From positions 1 to 28,972 of the IMG/VR virus record IMGVR_UViG_3300032322_000793: DNA of 28,972 nt, one strand, 5' to 3'. Within the stretch, counting starts at the first letter, position 1. Each line of letters opens with the position of its first letter. Under the pieces are notes generated by a model, which was not told where the DNA came from, did not search any database, and was given only the letters and a program-made list of their open reading frames with translations. The position numbers and the translations under genes were made by a program. Source of the stretch: a virus. Shown one piece after another: positions 4,842-10,740 of this stretch.

Positions 4842-6098
4842 ATGAACGCAGCAGTACAAACCATGGACGCTGAGTTGAAGTTGAAGAAGGCGCACATCCG
4901 ATTGATGCGTCACCCTGAGACTTGTCTTTACTCAGGCATCATCCTGCTAGGCGATACGCAGGTGGTGGACGAGGACGACGAGGTACCAACGGCGTGTACC
5001 GATGGTATCAATACATACTACGGTCGAGGGTTCTTGAACGGGCTGACCGTCGAGGAGACGGCAGCATTGGTGCTGCATGAGAACCTGCACAAGTTGCTCA
5101 AGCACATCGCACGGCACAAGGACTTGAACGAGAAAGACCCGATGCTTGCGAATGTGGCGATGGACTTTGTGGTCAACGACATCATCATGAATCTCAAGGA
5201 CAAGACGCTGTGTACCTTGCCGCATGGTGGTCTGTATGACCCGATGTTTCACGACTGGTCGGTGCGTCAAGTGTTCGACTATCTGTGGAAAGAGAAAGAG
5301 AAGAACCGTGGGGGCGGCCCCGGTGGTGCTACGCAGAACAACGGTAAGCCTAACGGACCACAGAAGCGCGGCGAACCGCTGGACAAGCATGACTACAAGG
5401 GCAAGCAAGGGAAGGACGGCAAGGGTGGTGGCGAGTTGACGCCCGAGCAGCAGCGCGAGTTGGAGCGCAAGATTAACGAGGGCTTGCAGCAGGGTGGCAT
5501 CCTTGCGGGGAAGTTTGGCGTGGACATCCCTCGCACCATCAAGCAGGAGATGGAGCCGGAGATTGCGTGGGAGGATGTGCTCGATGACTTCTGGTCGGGG
5601 ATTATGCGGGGCATGGACGAGTTCACATGGTCGAGACTCAACCGTCGCCGTCTGGCAGATGACCTGTACTTGCCATCGTCTTACTCCGAAACGGTAGGTC
5701 AGATGGTGTTCGCCATCGACACATCAGGCAGCATCGACAACGCAGCGATTAGCCGCGTTGCAGCCCGTATCAGCAACCTGTGTGAGTTGTATCCGCCAGA
5801 GTCGGTCATCGTGCTGTGGTGGGACACGAAGGTTCATGCCGAGCAGCGGTTCGAGAGTACTGATTACAACAACATCGCAAAGTTGTTGAAGCCGGTCGGC
5901 GGAGGCGGCACGCGAGTCAGTTGTGTGAGTGAGTACATGAACAAGCAAAACATCAACCCTGACGGTGTGATTGTCTTCACCGATGGGCATGTCGAGCATG
6001 ATGTCAAGTGGGAGGTGCCGTGTCCGACGCTGTGGTTGGTCACGAGCAGCAAGTCTTTCAACCCGCCCCATGGGCGCAAAGTGATGGTTAAGCAATAA
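4842..6098 (+). CDS. Zincin plus VWA protein (DUF2201-like), partner of AAA+ ATPase (418 aa)
   Basis: Two domains are visible. The N-terminal domain has a metalloprotease-type HENLH motif (H79, E80, H83) in a helix preceded by EETAALVL, as in the putative metallopeptidase domain of DUF2201 proteins. The C-terminal domain is VWA-like, with a MIDAS signature DTSGS (D293, S295, S297) after a hydrophobic strand and later GGGGTR and FTDGH segments. A low-complexity Gly/Lys/Gln linker (about residues 160-200) joins them. In this family the VWA domain binds the ATPase partner through a metal ion, and the zincin may cut or only bind a target. The start uses the CTAGGAGG-ATGTCATG leader, 21 bp after the ATPase stop. 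Peptidase activity is not proven by motif alone. Confidence 0.85.
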   Translation: MNAAVQTMDAELKLKKAHIRLMRHPETCLYSGIILLGDTQVVDEDDEVPTACTDGINTYYGRGFLNGLTVEETAALVLHENLHKLLKHIARHKDLNEKDPMLANVAMDFVVNDIIMNLKDKTLCTLPHGGLYDPMFHDWSVRQVFDYLWKEKEKNRGGGPGGATQNNGKPNGPQKRGEPLDKHDYKGKQGKDGKGGGELTPEQQRELERKINEGLQQGGILAGKFGVDIPRTIKQEMEPEIAWEDVLDDFWSGIMRGMDEFTWSRLNRRRLADDLYLPSSYSETVGQMVFAIDTSGSIDNAAISRVAARISNLCELYPPESVIVLWWDTKVHAEQRFESTDYNNIAKLLKPVGGGGTRVSCVSEYMNKQNINPDGVIVFTDGHVEHDVKWEVPCPTLWLVTSSKSFNPPHGRKVMVKQ

Positions 6099-6114
6099 CT
6101 AGGAGGTATATGTC

Positions 6115-7155
6115 ATGGCTAAGAAGATTAAAGAACAAGTCGATTTGAGCGATATGTTTTACGAAGGTGTGCATGATGACGCATCGAAGGCGAAAGTGAT
6201 GCGCTCTCCGTTGTGGCCTCTGGCTGTATCGGTGTATGCGTACTTCAAACCGTTGCGGCTTGGCCCCGTTTGTCATTCGGGTGCTGATGGGGAGTTGTTT
6301 CATTTCCTGACAGAGTCAGGACTGCCCGTGGTGTGTTTGAACCGGGGGACTGACGGCGATATAAGAGTCATGACCGCTGACCGAGGCGTTCATGGATGGG
6401 CGGTTGACAAGACGCTGCCGTACACGAGTGTGCTTAAATCCAACAACATCCGGTATGTCATAGCCAAGTTGAAGCCTAACGCAAACCACGATGTCAAAGG
6501 TTGCCTCCATCGCGCCATTGAAAGAGCGAGTGTGGCGATGTCCGAGTTTATGTCTAAGGCGTTGGATGATGTGGTAGATAACTTGGCTAACAGTCGCATG
6601 AGCAAGCCGCAGGTAGAGATGCCTAGTCATTTACCCGCTCTTCTTATGAGGATTGTCATAGAGGACAAGTCCAAGGACAGTATTGCCCCGAGTCAATTAC
6701 GCGAATTGACTACTGCTTACTCTGATTACATGGCGATGAACGACAAGTTTGAAGCAGCAGTCAACCGTGGTGCGGACATGTTCAACGGCGACAAGTGGGT
6801 GGCTATGAATCGTGTACTTGGTGGTGTCATCGTCGGCGCTGTGTCAAGTAAGCCATTGCTTGCGGCGTACGACATCTACAAAGAGAAGGGGGGCTTCCCT
6901 TCCTCTAGTTCCCACAACTACATCGAGCCGGTTGTGCCGTTCAAGTGGTACAAGAACATCGAGTCGATACCGCAGGATATCCGTTCGGAGTTTGAGTTAT
7001 CCGCTGTAATGCTGAGAGCGCATACGAACTCTACAGGCATACTGCCCGACATCAGGGAGAATAACGGGAACATGGTGGTGTGGGAGCCTGTCGAGGCGTT
7101 CGGCTTCTCCTCATGGGCTACCAATTCAGCCGACTTCATAATGTTCAACAAGTAA
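6115..7155 (+). CDS. Unknown protein, fourth gene of MoxR/VWA operon (346 aa)
   Basis: It shares the CTAGGAGG-ATGTCATG leader with the three genes before it and starts 16 bp after the zincin/VWA stop, so it belongs to the same unit. I do not recognise the fold. It has an alpha/beta N-terminal half (residues 1-130) with FHFLTESGLPVVCLNRG, a helical middle (about 130-260) with KFEAAVNRGADMFNGDKWVA, and a C-terminal part containing FPSSSSHNYIEP and VVWEPVEAFGFSSW. There is no signal peptide, membrane helix or obvious nucleotide-binding loop. It may be the dedicated substrate or effector of the ATPase-VWA pair. A TCCTGAC palindrome lies near its start. Confidence 0.75.
   Translation: MAKKIKEQVDLSDMFYEGVHDDASKAKVMRSPLWPLAVSVYAYFKPLRLGPVCHSGADGELFHFLTESGLPVVCLNRGTDGDIRVMTADRGVHGWAVDKTLPYTSVLKSNNIRYVIAKLKPNANHDVKGCLHRAIERASVAMSEFMSKALDDVVDNLANSRMSKPQVEMPSHLPALLMRIVIEDKSKDSIAPSQLRELTTAYSDYMAMNDKFEAAVNRGADMFNGDKWVAMNRVLGGVIVGAVSSKPLLAAYDIYKEKGGFPSSSSHNYIEPVVPFKWYKNIESIPQDIRSEFELSAVMLRAHTNSTGILPDIRENNGNMVVWEPVEAFGFSSWATNSADFIMFNK
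6305..6321. repeat. Dispersed palindrome, copy 9, inside coding sequence
   Basis: TCCTGAC-AGA-GTCAGGA has 7-bp perfect arms. It is read in a different register (F-L-T-E-S-G) from the other intragenic copies, so the DNA symmetry rather than one peptide is conserved. Confidence 0.8.
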
Positions 7156-7167
7156 GGAGGACAAGAC

Positions 7168-7347
7168 ATGAGCAAGCAACCGCGAACGATCCCCATCACC
7201 TTGAGCATCGACGACTTGGGCGACGGGTTCTATGACGAGGTGTTGGAGGAGTTCAAGCATGTCATCGCCCGTATGGGGCATGACCCGGACAAGTTCTTTT
7301 ACGACCAATGGCGCATCACTTGCGTAGCAGAGGAGGACAAGGCATGA
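7168..7347 (+). CDS. Small hypothetical protein (59 aa)
   Basis: The ATG at 7168 follows AAGGAGG (7154-7160) just after the preceding stop, an ideal ribosome site. The product starts MSKQPRTIPITLSIDDLGDG, is acidic and ends VAEEDKA, the EE-x-x-A ending seen in other small genes here. Its stop overlaps the next start (ATGA 7344-7347). A 26-bp segment (7222-7247, peptide DGFYDEVLE) is repeated exactly in the next gene. Family unknown. Confidence 0.7.
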   Translation: MSKQPRTIPITLSIDDLGDGFYDEVLEEFKHVIARMGHDPDKFFYDQWRITCVAEEDKA

Positions 7348-7514
7348 ACGAGAAGAGACGAGTCATCATCACCATCAGGCGTGGCATCCCCGAAGTCATC
7401 GAGGCACCGGATAATGTCGATGTCGAAATCTGGGACTACGACACGGACGGGTTCTATGACGAGGTGTTGGAAGAGGACGACAACGGCGAGAAGTATTTTT
7501 TGAGGGAGGGTTGA
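7344..7514 (+). CDS. Small acidic hypothetical protein (56 aa)
   Basis: The start at ATG 7344 overlaps the previous stop; AGGAGG lies upstream (7331-7336). The protein begins MNEKRRVIITIRRGIPEVIE, suggesting a short beta hairpin, and has a strongly acidic C-terminal half containing DGFYDEVLEEDD. That segment duplicates the neighbour's at DNA level (7446-7471 equals 7222-7247), so the two genes share sequence by recombination or duplication while the rest differs. Such small acidic phage proteins can mimic DNA or inhibit host enzymes, but no evidence here goes beyond charge. Confidence 0.65.
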   Translation: MNEKRRVIITIRRGIPEVIEAPDNVDVEIWDYDTDGFYDEVLEEDDNGEKYFLREG

Positions 7515-7516
7515 AC

Positions 7517-7756
7517 ATGACCGACAACAGCAAGACCTATACGAGCGTCATTGACACCAAAGTCGAGGAAGTGATGAACAGCAAAGAAGTGTTTGTCATC
7601 TTGTCGTATTGGCCCCATGAACCCACGCAGGTGTATGGGACTTTCGATACTGAACAAGAGGCGTGGGCATACGCCGAGAGGCAAGGCTTTACGGTCGGTT
7701 TGGGTTCATTTGAAGTCAAGCCGATCCGCAATATAAACGAGGAGCCTGAAGCATGA
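7517..7756 (+). CDS. Small hypothetical protein (79 aa)
   Basis: The ATG at 7517 follows GAGGGAGGG (7502-7510); the in-frame TTG at 7511 is too close to the ribosome site. The sequence has an alpha/beta look: EVFVILSYWPHEP, then VYGTFDTEQEAWAYAERQGF, a common arrangement in small phage proteins in which a strand is followed by an EAWAYAE-type helix, and a last strand FEVKPI. It ends NINEEPEA, again EE-x-x-A, over a would-be ribosome site. The start region (GGAGGGTTGAACATGACCGA and a few bases beyond) is repeated before the next gene at 7773. Function unknown. Confidence 0.72.
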   Translation: MTDNSKTYTSVIDTKVEEVMNSKEVFVILSYWPHEPTQVYGTFDTEQEAWAYAERQGFTVGLGSFEVKPIRNINEEPEA

Positions 7757-7770
7757 AGACGGAGGGTTGA
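7753..7770 (+). pseudogene. Five-codon gene remnant (start joined to foreign stop)
   Basis: ATGAAGACGGAGGGTTGA begins at the ATGA overlap expected for a next cassette gene but stops after MKTEG. Its end is the ribosome-site block that also precedes the gene at 7517. This looks like a gene deleted between two repeats, or a minimal coupling peptide that passes ribosomes to 7773. Confidence 0.4.
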
Positions 7771-7772
7771 AC

Positions 7773-8138
7773 ATGACCGACAAAGCAGAGCCAATCAACC
7801 TAGTCGGAGACCGGATGAGGTTTTTGTGTGAGTATGAAAACGGGCAATACAGTCTGCATATGGGTAATGGCATGTACAGGCATTTTGATGACACGACTTT
7901 GCCGGGCGAACTAAAGACTTTAATCGGACTGATAAATGGTTTTGATTGGGACTCGCTGCACAAAACACACGGGCATAACTACATCGACCATATACGCGGC
8001 GTAGCGTATGACATCACATGGAGTAACCGTCCGTATTACCCAGAGGTATGTAACGAAATTGGATGGCGTGTAGCCGACTGCTACGCGCTAACTGTTCCAT
8101 ACAAGTACTTCATGGAGTTGAAGGGCGATGAGTCCTGA
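7773..8138 (+). CDS. Hypothetical protein (121 aa)
   Basis: The ATG at 7773 follows GGAGGG (7761-7766). The protein is rich in aromatic residues and histidine (YRHFDDTTLPGELKTLIGLI, GFDWDSLHKTHGHNYIDHIR, then WSNRPYYPEVCNEIGWRVAD), suggesting a compact cytoplasmic fold, but I know no family. It ends GDES, with the stop TGA inside a TCCTGACA palindrome (8133-8149), the same arrangement as the first gene of the window. It is the last gene of this small-gene block; the next one has its own ribosome site 57 nt on. Confidence 0.72.
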   Translation: MTDKAEPINLVGDRMRFLCEYENGQYSLHMGNGMYRHFDDTTLPGELKTLIGLINGFDWDSLHKTHGHNYIDHIRGVAYDITWSNRPYYPEVCNEIGWRVADCYALTVPYKYFMELKGDES

Positions 8139-8149
8139 CACTGTCAGGA
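8133..8149. repeat. Dispersed palindrome, copy 10, across a stop codon
   Basis: TCCTGACACTGTCAGGA has perfect 8-bp arms and is identical to the copy at 1787. TGA at 8136-8138 is the stop of the upstream gene. No copy was found further right in the window. Confidence 0.92.
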
Positions 8150-8194
8150 GACAAAGTTCTGATTCATGTGGTAAGTTCTGTAGGAGTTTGTCCT

Positions 8195-8491
8195 ATGGAG
8201 ATTGCCAACATGACGCCCGAGGCGAAGGTTAAAGCGAAGGTAAAGAAAGTTTTGAACGATGTCGGTGCGTACTACGCCATGCCAATGGGAACTGGTTTCG
8301 GGAATAGCGGCGTACCGGATTTTTTAGTCTGTTGTAACGGGAGGTTTTATGCGATAGAGTGCAAGGCAAACGGTAATAAGCCTACCGCGCTTCAATTGAA
8401 GCATCTCGATGACATCCGCAAAGCAGGTGGCATCGCATTGTTGATTGATGAAACAACCGTAGAGAACCTACGCAAGGAGTTAGAGACATGA
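8195..8491 (+). CDS. VRR-NUC domain nuclease (98 aa)
   Basis: A stand-alone VRR-NUC (PD-(D/E)XK superfamily) nuclease. The ATG at 8195 has TAGGAG (8181-8186) at ideal spacing. Motifs in order are an N-terminal helix with E9, GNSGVPDFLV (D42), then YAIECKANG (E55, K57) and a helix TALQLKHLDDI with Q67, which fits the family's catalytic D/ExK core and trailing glutamine. Stand-alone phage VRR-NUC proteins are thought to act as structure-specific or junction-resolving nucleases, and the family is often found with SNF2-type helicases, one of which is encoded at 14370. Its stop overlaps the next start by ATGA. Confidence 0.88.
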   Translation: MEIANMTPEAKVKAKVKKVLNDVGAYYAMPMGTGFGNSGVPDFLVCCNGRFYAIECKANGNKPTALQLKHLDDIRKAGGIALLIDETTVENLRKELET

Positions 8492-8910
8492 CTACTGAAG
8501 CAAAGATTCGCCGTTTTCTGGCAAAGGGTGTGAGTGCGGATGAGATTGCCAAGAAACTTGGCATCAGCAAGAACCGTGTCTACACGGTGCGTTGGAAGGA
8601 AGCGAAGAAGACGGGCACGCCTAAGAAGGCGAAGCCGACCGAGTTGAAGAGAGAAGCGTTGCTGACCGACGATGAAATCATCGCGCTGTTCGACCGTTCC
8701 AACACCGACCTCGTAAATCACCCCGAGCACTACAAGGCCGGTGGCATCGAGACCATCGACTTCATCGAGTCCAAAGATTTGAACTACCGCTTGGGCAATG
8801 TCGTGAAGTACATCAGCCGCGCAGGTAAGAAGGACTCCGACCCTGTGCAGGACTTGGAGAAGGCTGCGTGGTACTTGAAGCGCGAGATCGAAGCGCGGAA
8901 GGGTGCGTGA
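8488..8910 (+). CDS. HTH plus DUF3310 protein (140 aa)
   Basis: Two parts are visible. Residues about 12-36 (GVSADEIAKKLGISKNRVYT) form a helix-turn-helix like those of short DNA-binding domains. Residues about 76-136 contain NHPEHYKAGGIETIDFIE, then LNYRLGNVVKYISRAGKK and DLEKAAWYLKREI, the signature of DUF3310, a common phage domain of unknown biochemical role related in style to nucleotide-metabolism proteins. A basic linker (KKTGTPKKAKP) joins them. DUF3310 proteins often lack the HTH, so here the protein may also bind DNA. It starts at an ATGA overlap with the nuclease gene and ends at a TGATG junction with the next. Confidence 0.85.
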   Translation: MTTEAKIRRFLAKGVSADEIAKKLGISKNRVYTVRWKEAKKTGTPKKAKPTELKREALLTDDEIIALFDRSNTDLVNHPEHYKAGGIETIDFIESKDLNYRLGNVVKYISRAGKKDSDPVQDLEKAAWYLKREIEARKGA

Positions 8911-9026
8911 TGTTCCGTGCCATCAGGTATTGGTGGCTACAGCGCAAATTCAATGGCACACGGGAGTGGGGGCGAGTCCCCCCTCCCAACTGGCGCTGTG
9001 CAAGAAGTGGGAGGGAATACTGGTGA
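8910..9026 (+). CDS. Very small basic protein (38 aa)
   Basis: The ATG at 8910 overlaps the previous stop (TGATG) and the frame ends in a TGA overlapping the next GTG start (GTGA). The product begins MFRAIRYWWLQRKFNGTREW and is rich in W and R. Tight joins at both ends support translation, but it has no known family, and the DNA also forms a GGGGGCGAGTCCCCCC hairpin near 8968-8984, so the stretch could instead be a structured spacer. Confidence 0.5.
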   Translation: MFRAIRYWWLQRKFNGTREWGRVPPPNWRCARSGREYW

Positions 9027-9265
9027 ACGATAAAACTATGGAGTACAGCAAGGACCGGCTCAACAAACAGATACGGGACCTTGTGCGAGAGAACGGACAC
9101 CTCAAAGACACTATCTTTCGTAAGGACTACGAGTTAAACCAACTGCGCCGTCAGATGGAAGACGCAGACAATATGAGTAACTTCTTGAGCATCACGATGG
9201 GCATCATCCTCGTGGCGTTCATCGTCTTTGCGCTGTACGCAGTCAAATTGGCATCAGGAGCGTAG
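9023..9265 (+). CDS. Coiled-coil, tail-anchored membrane protein (80 aa)
   Basis: The start is GTG at 9023 (overlapping the previous TGA), with GGGAGGG at 9008-9014; an ATG six codons further in (9038) is an alternative. Residues about 5-48 form a charged coiled coil (DRLNKQIRDLVRENGHLKDT and onward to the LRRQMEDAD segment). The C-terminal part has one hydrophobic helix (SITMGIILVAFIVFALYAV) followed by a short polar tail. This is the layout of a C-tail-anchored inner-membrane protein. Phage spanins and superinfection-exclusion proteins are small membrane proteins too, but the anchor is at the wrong end for a typical i-spanin. Confidence 0.72.
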   Translation: MNDKTMEYSKDRLNKQIRDLVRENGHLKDTIFRKDYELNQLRRQMEDADNMSNFLSITMGIILVAFIVFALYAVKLASGA

Positions 9266-9267
9266 CC

Positions 9268-9459
9268 ATGACTATTCAATATCAACCTGACCTGTTCGAC
9301 GATGAGTGGGACAAGATGGCACACACTCCGGATGAGTACCGCAGGGAGATCCGGCAACTGCGTGAGCGGTGCTACAAGTATTGGAAGGAGTTGGAAGGAC
9401 TTCGCGCTGACTTGGAAGCCCTGAGCAGCGAGATGGAACGGATGGAGAGGCAGCGATGA
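9268..9459 (+). CDS. Small coiled-coil protein (63 aa)
   Basis: The ATG at 9268 follows AGGAGCG just before the previous stop. The protein starts MTIQYQPDLFDDEWDKMAHT and then becomes one continuous charged helix (EYRREIRQLRERCYKYWKEL, continuing to RMERQR) with heptad spacing of L, so a coiled coil is likely. Its stop overlaps the next start (ATGA 9456-9459). It may associate with the coiled coil of the membrane protein encoded just before it; this is inferred from context only. Confidence 0.7.
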   Translation: MTIQYQPDLFDDEWDKMAHTPDEYRREIRQLRERCYKYWKELEGLRADLEALSSEMERMERQR

Positions 9460-9563
9460 GCAAAATCGTAGACTTGTTGATAAAGTCTGCCTTCCTAATT
9501 GGCTTTTCGATTGGATTGTTGTGTGGCTTTTATTTTGCCGTGTGGATGGAGGTGAAGCCGTGA
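9456..9563 (+). CDS. Single-pass membrane microprotein (35 aa)
   Basis: A 35-residue frame starts at the ATGA overlap and stops where the next gene's GTG begins (GTGA). The peptide MSKIVDLLIKSAFLIGFSIG continues with LLCGFYFAVW before a short charged end, so almost all of it is one transmembrane helix. Size and hydrophobicity fit phage membrane microproteins. Overlaps on both sides support it. Function unknown. Confidence 0.62.
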   Translation: MSKIVDLLIKSAFLIGFSIGLLCGFYFAVWMEVKP

Positions 9564-9793
9564 CACGCGAGGACATCACCCGGATGGCGCGGGAGGCGGA
9601 GGATTACGTTGATACCATCTACGCTAAAGGCGAGTATCACCCCGGATGGCTGGAAGTCTTTAATGTTCGCTTCGCCGCCCTTGTCGCAGCAGCCGAGCGG
9701 GAGGCGTGTGCGGAGATCTGCGACGCGGAGGCGACCATTGAGGGCATCGCGCAGCGGTGCGCCGCCGCCATCCGTGCGAGGGGGACGAAGTGA
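9560..9793 (+). CDS. Conserved small phage protein, AAEREACA type (77 aa)
   Basis: The start is GTG at 9560, overlapping the previous stop, with GGAGG (about 9548-9552) upstream. It reads VTREDITRMAREAEDYVDTI and then FAALVAAAEREACAEICD and CAAAIRARGTK. This pattern, an MTREDI-type start, an AAAEREACA helix and a CAAAIRARG end, recurs in small hypothetical proteins of betaproteobacterial phages and prophages as I remember them. Three cysteines lie in or near the helices. No function is known. It ends at another GTGA overlap. Confidence 0.75.
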   Translation: MTREDITRMAREAEDYVDTIYAKGEYHPGWLEVFNVRFAALVAAAEREACAEICDAEATIEGIAQRCAAAIRARGTK

Positions 9794-10029
9794 CCGAAGA
9801 ACCACTTGATCCGAACACGTTGTACGCTGACGGGTTTGAAAAAGCCTTGATCGGTCTTGGGTGGCAACACACCAAACTGCTAGCCGTTTACGACTACAAA
9901 AAGTGCGTAGAGATACTGATGACACGCGAAGAGATGACGCACGAAGAGGCTATCGAGTGGATGGAGTACAACGTGGTCGGCTCGTATGTCGGTGAGTACA
10001 CGCCGATCTTTGTGATAGGCGAGGAATAA
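9790..10029 (+). CDS. Conserved small phage protein (79 aa)
   Basis: The start is GTG at 9790 in a GTGA overlap. The protein has a first helical part (ADGFEKALIGLGWQ), then VAVYDYKKCVEIL-like and MTHEEAIEWMEYNVVGSYVG and EYTPIF. The EAIEWMEYNVVGSYVGEYTP segment is typical of a widespread family of small phage proteins of unknown role. It is acidic and soluble. It closes the coupled run that began at 8195; 56 nt without a gene follow. Confidence 0.74.
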   Translation: MTEEPLDPNTLYADGFEKALIGLGWQHTKLLAVYDYKKCVEILMTREEMTHEEAIEWMEYNVVGSYVGEYTPIFVIGEE

Positions 10030-10071
10030 TTGGTTCATGTTTGAAACAATATTAGCTTCATCTTGGTTGCC

Positions 10072-10077
10072 TATAAT
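10072..10077 (+). promoter_or_regulatory. Possible -10 box before the acetyltransferase gene
   Basis: TATAAT lies 8 nt before the ATG at 10086. No good -35 hexamer is present at 16-18 bp (TTGAAA is 25 bp upstream). If active, transcription would start around 10084, giving a nearly leaderless mRNA. Weak evidence. Confidence 0.35.
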
Positions 10078-10085
10078 TGGGTGCT

Positions 10086-10511
10086 ATGGGGATCGTCTAT
10101 CAACAGGTCAGTCTTGGGGATCGCGGTATCAAGCGCCGTTTGATGGTGCTACAGAAAGCGTGCTTACCCGACGACAAGTTGTATCTCCCCGACGACGGTG
10201 TGTGGTGGATGGCGTATCGTCAGAAAACGCCTGTGGGCTTCTCGTGCGTCACCCCGTCCAAGCAATTGGTCGATGGGGTGTATTTGGGCAGGTGCGGGGT
10301 TCTTCCTGCGTACCGGGGGCGCGGGATACAACGTCAAATGATCCGTCTGCGCGTGGCTTGGGCAAAGCGGCACGGATACAACTGGGCCGTATCAGACACG
10401 ACAGACAACATACCAAGTGCGAATAACCTGATCTCGTGCGGATTCAGGCTTTATGTCCCCGAGGTGCAATACTCTTTTGTCAGAACATTGTACTGGAGGA
10501 AAAAGTTGTAG
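10086..10511 (+). CDS. GNAT-family N-acetyltransferase-like protein (141 aa)
   Basis: An acyltransferase-type fold is suggested by the acetyl-CoA-binding loop RCGVLPAYRGRGIQRQMI (about residues 69-86), matching the GNAT motif A pattern V-x-P-x-Y-R-G-x-G-h-(Q). After it come a strand and turn NWAVSDTTDNIPSANNLISC and then GFRLYVPE, the usual GNAT tail where two adjacent asparagines and a glycine-phenylalanine pair follow. The ATG at 10086 has no visible ribosome site; TTG at 10077 is the alternative. Phage GNATs modify host or phage proteins or small molecules; the substrate cannot be told. It is separated from the coupled genes around it and may have its own promoter. Confidence 0.78.
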   Translation: MGIVYQQVSLGDRGIKRRLMVLQKACLPDDKLYLPDDGVWWMAYRQKTPVGFSCVTPSKQLVDGVYLGRCGVLPAYRGRGIQRQMIRLRVAWAKRHGYNWAVSDTTDNIPSANNLISCGFRLYVPEVQYSFVRTLYWRKKL

Positions 10512-10536
10512 ATGTTTTTCAAAGCAGGAGGAAGAG

Positions 10537-10740
10537 GTGGGCACTGAAGAAGACATCCTTGACTTGATCCGTGAGTTACCGGGTGAGATCAACAACTCCG
10601 GGACCACGACCGAGTTCAAGTTCTTGACCGTAGGCAGCGTGCTCTGGGCGTGCCATGACGAGATTGTTTATCTACGTAAACGAGTGAGGGAGTTGGAAAA
10701 TGGCAAAGGCAGTAAGGCTCAAAGCAAAGTCCGTCGCTGA
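10537..10740 (+). CDS. Small hypothetical protein (67 aa)
   Basis: The start is GTG at 10537 after AGGAGG (10527-10532), although the spacing is short. The protein begins VGTEEDILDLIRELPGEINN, has a hydrophobic middle (FLTVGSVLWACHDEIVYLRK) and ends in a basic coiled helix with RVRELENGKGSKAQSKVRR. It is unrecognised. The last 41 bases overlap the next gene in another frame. Confidence 0.6.
   Translation: MGTEEDILDLIRELPGEINNSGTTTEFKFLTVGSVLWACHDEIVYLRKRVRELENGKGSKAQSKVRR

Noticed and set aside
10037-10426. Alternative frame starting MFETILASSWLPIIG
   Set aside because: It overlaps the acetyltransferase gene in another frame; only the latter shows family motifs.
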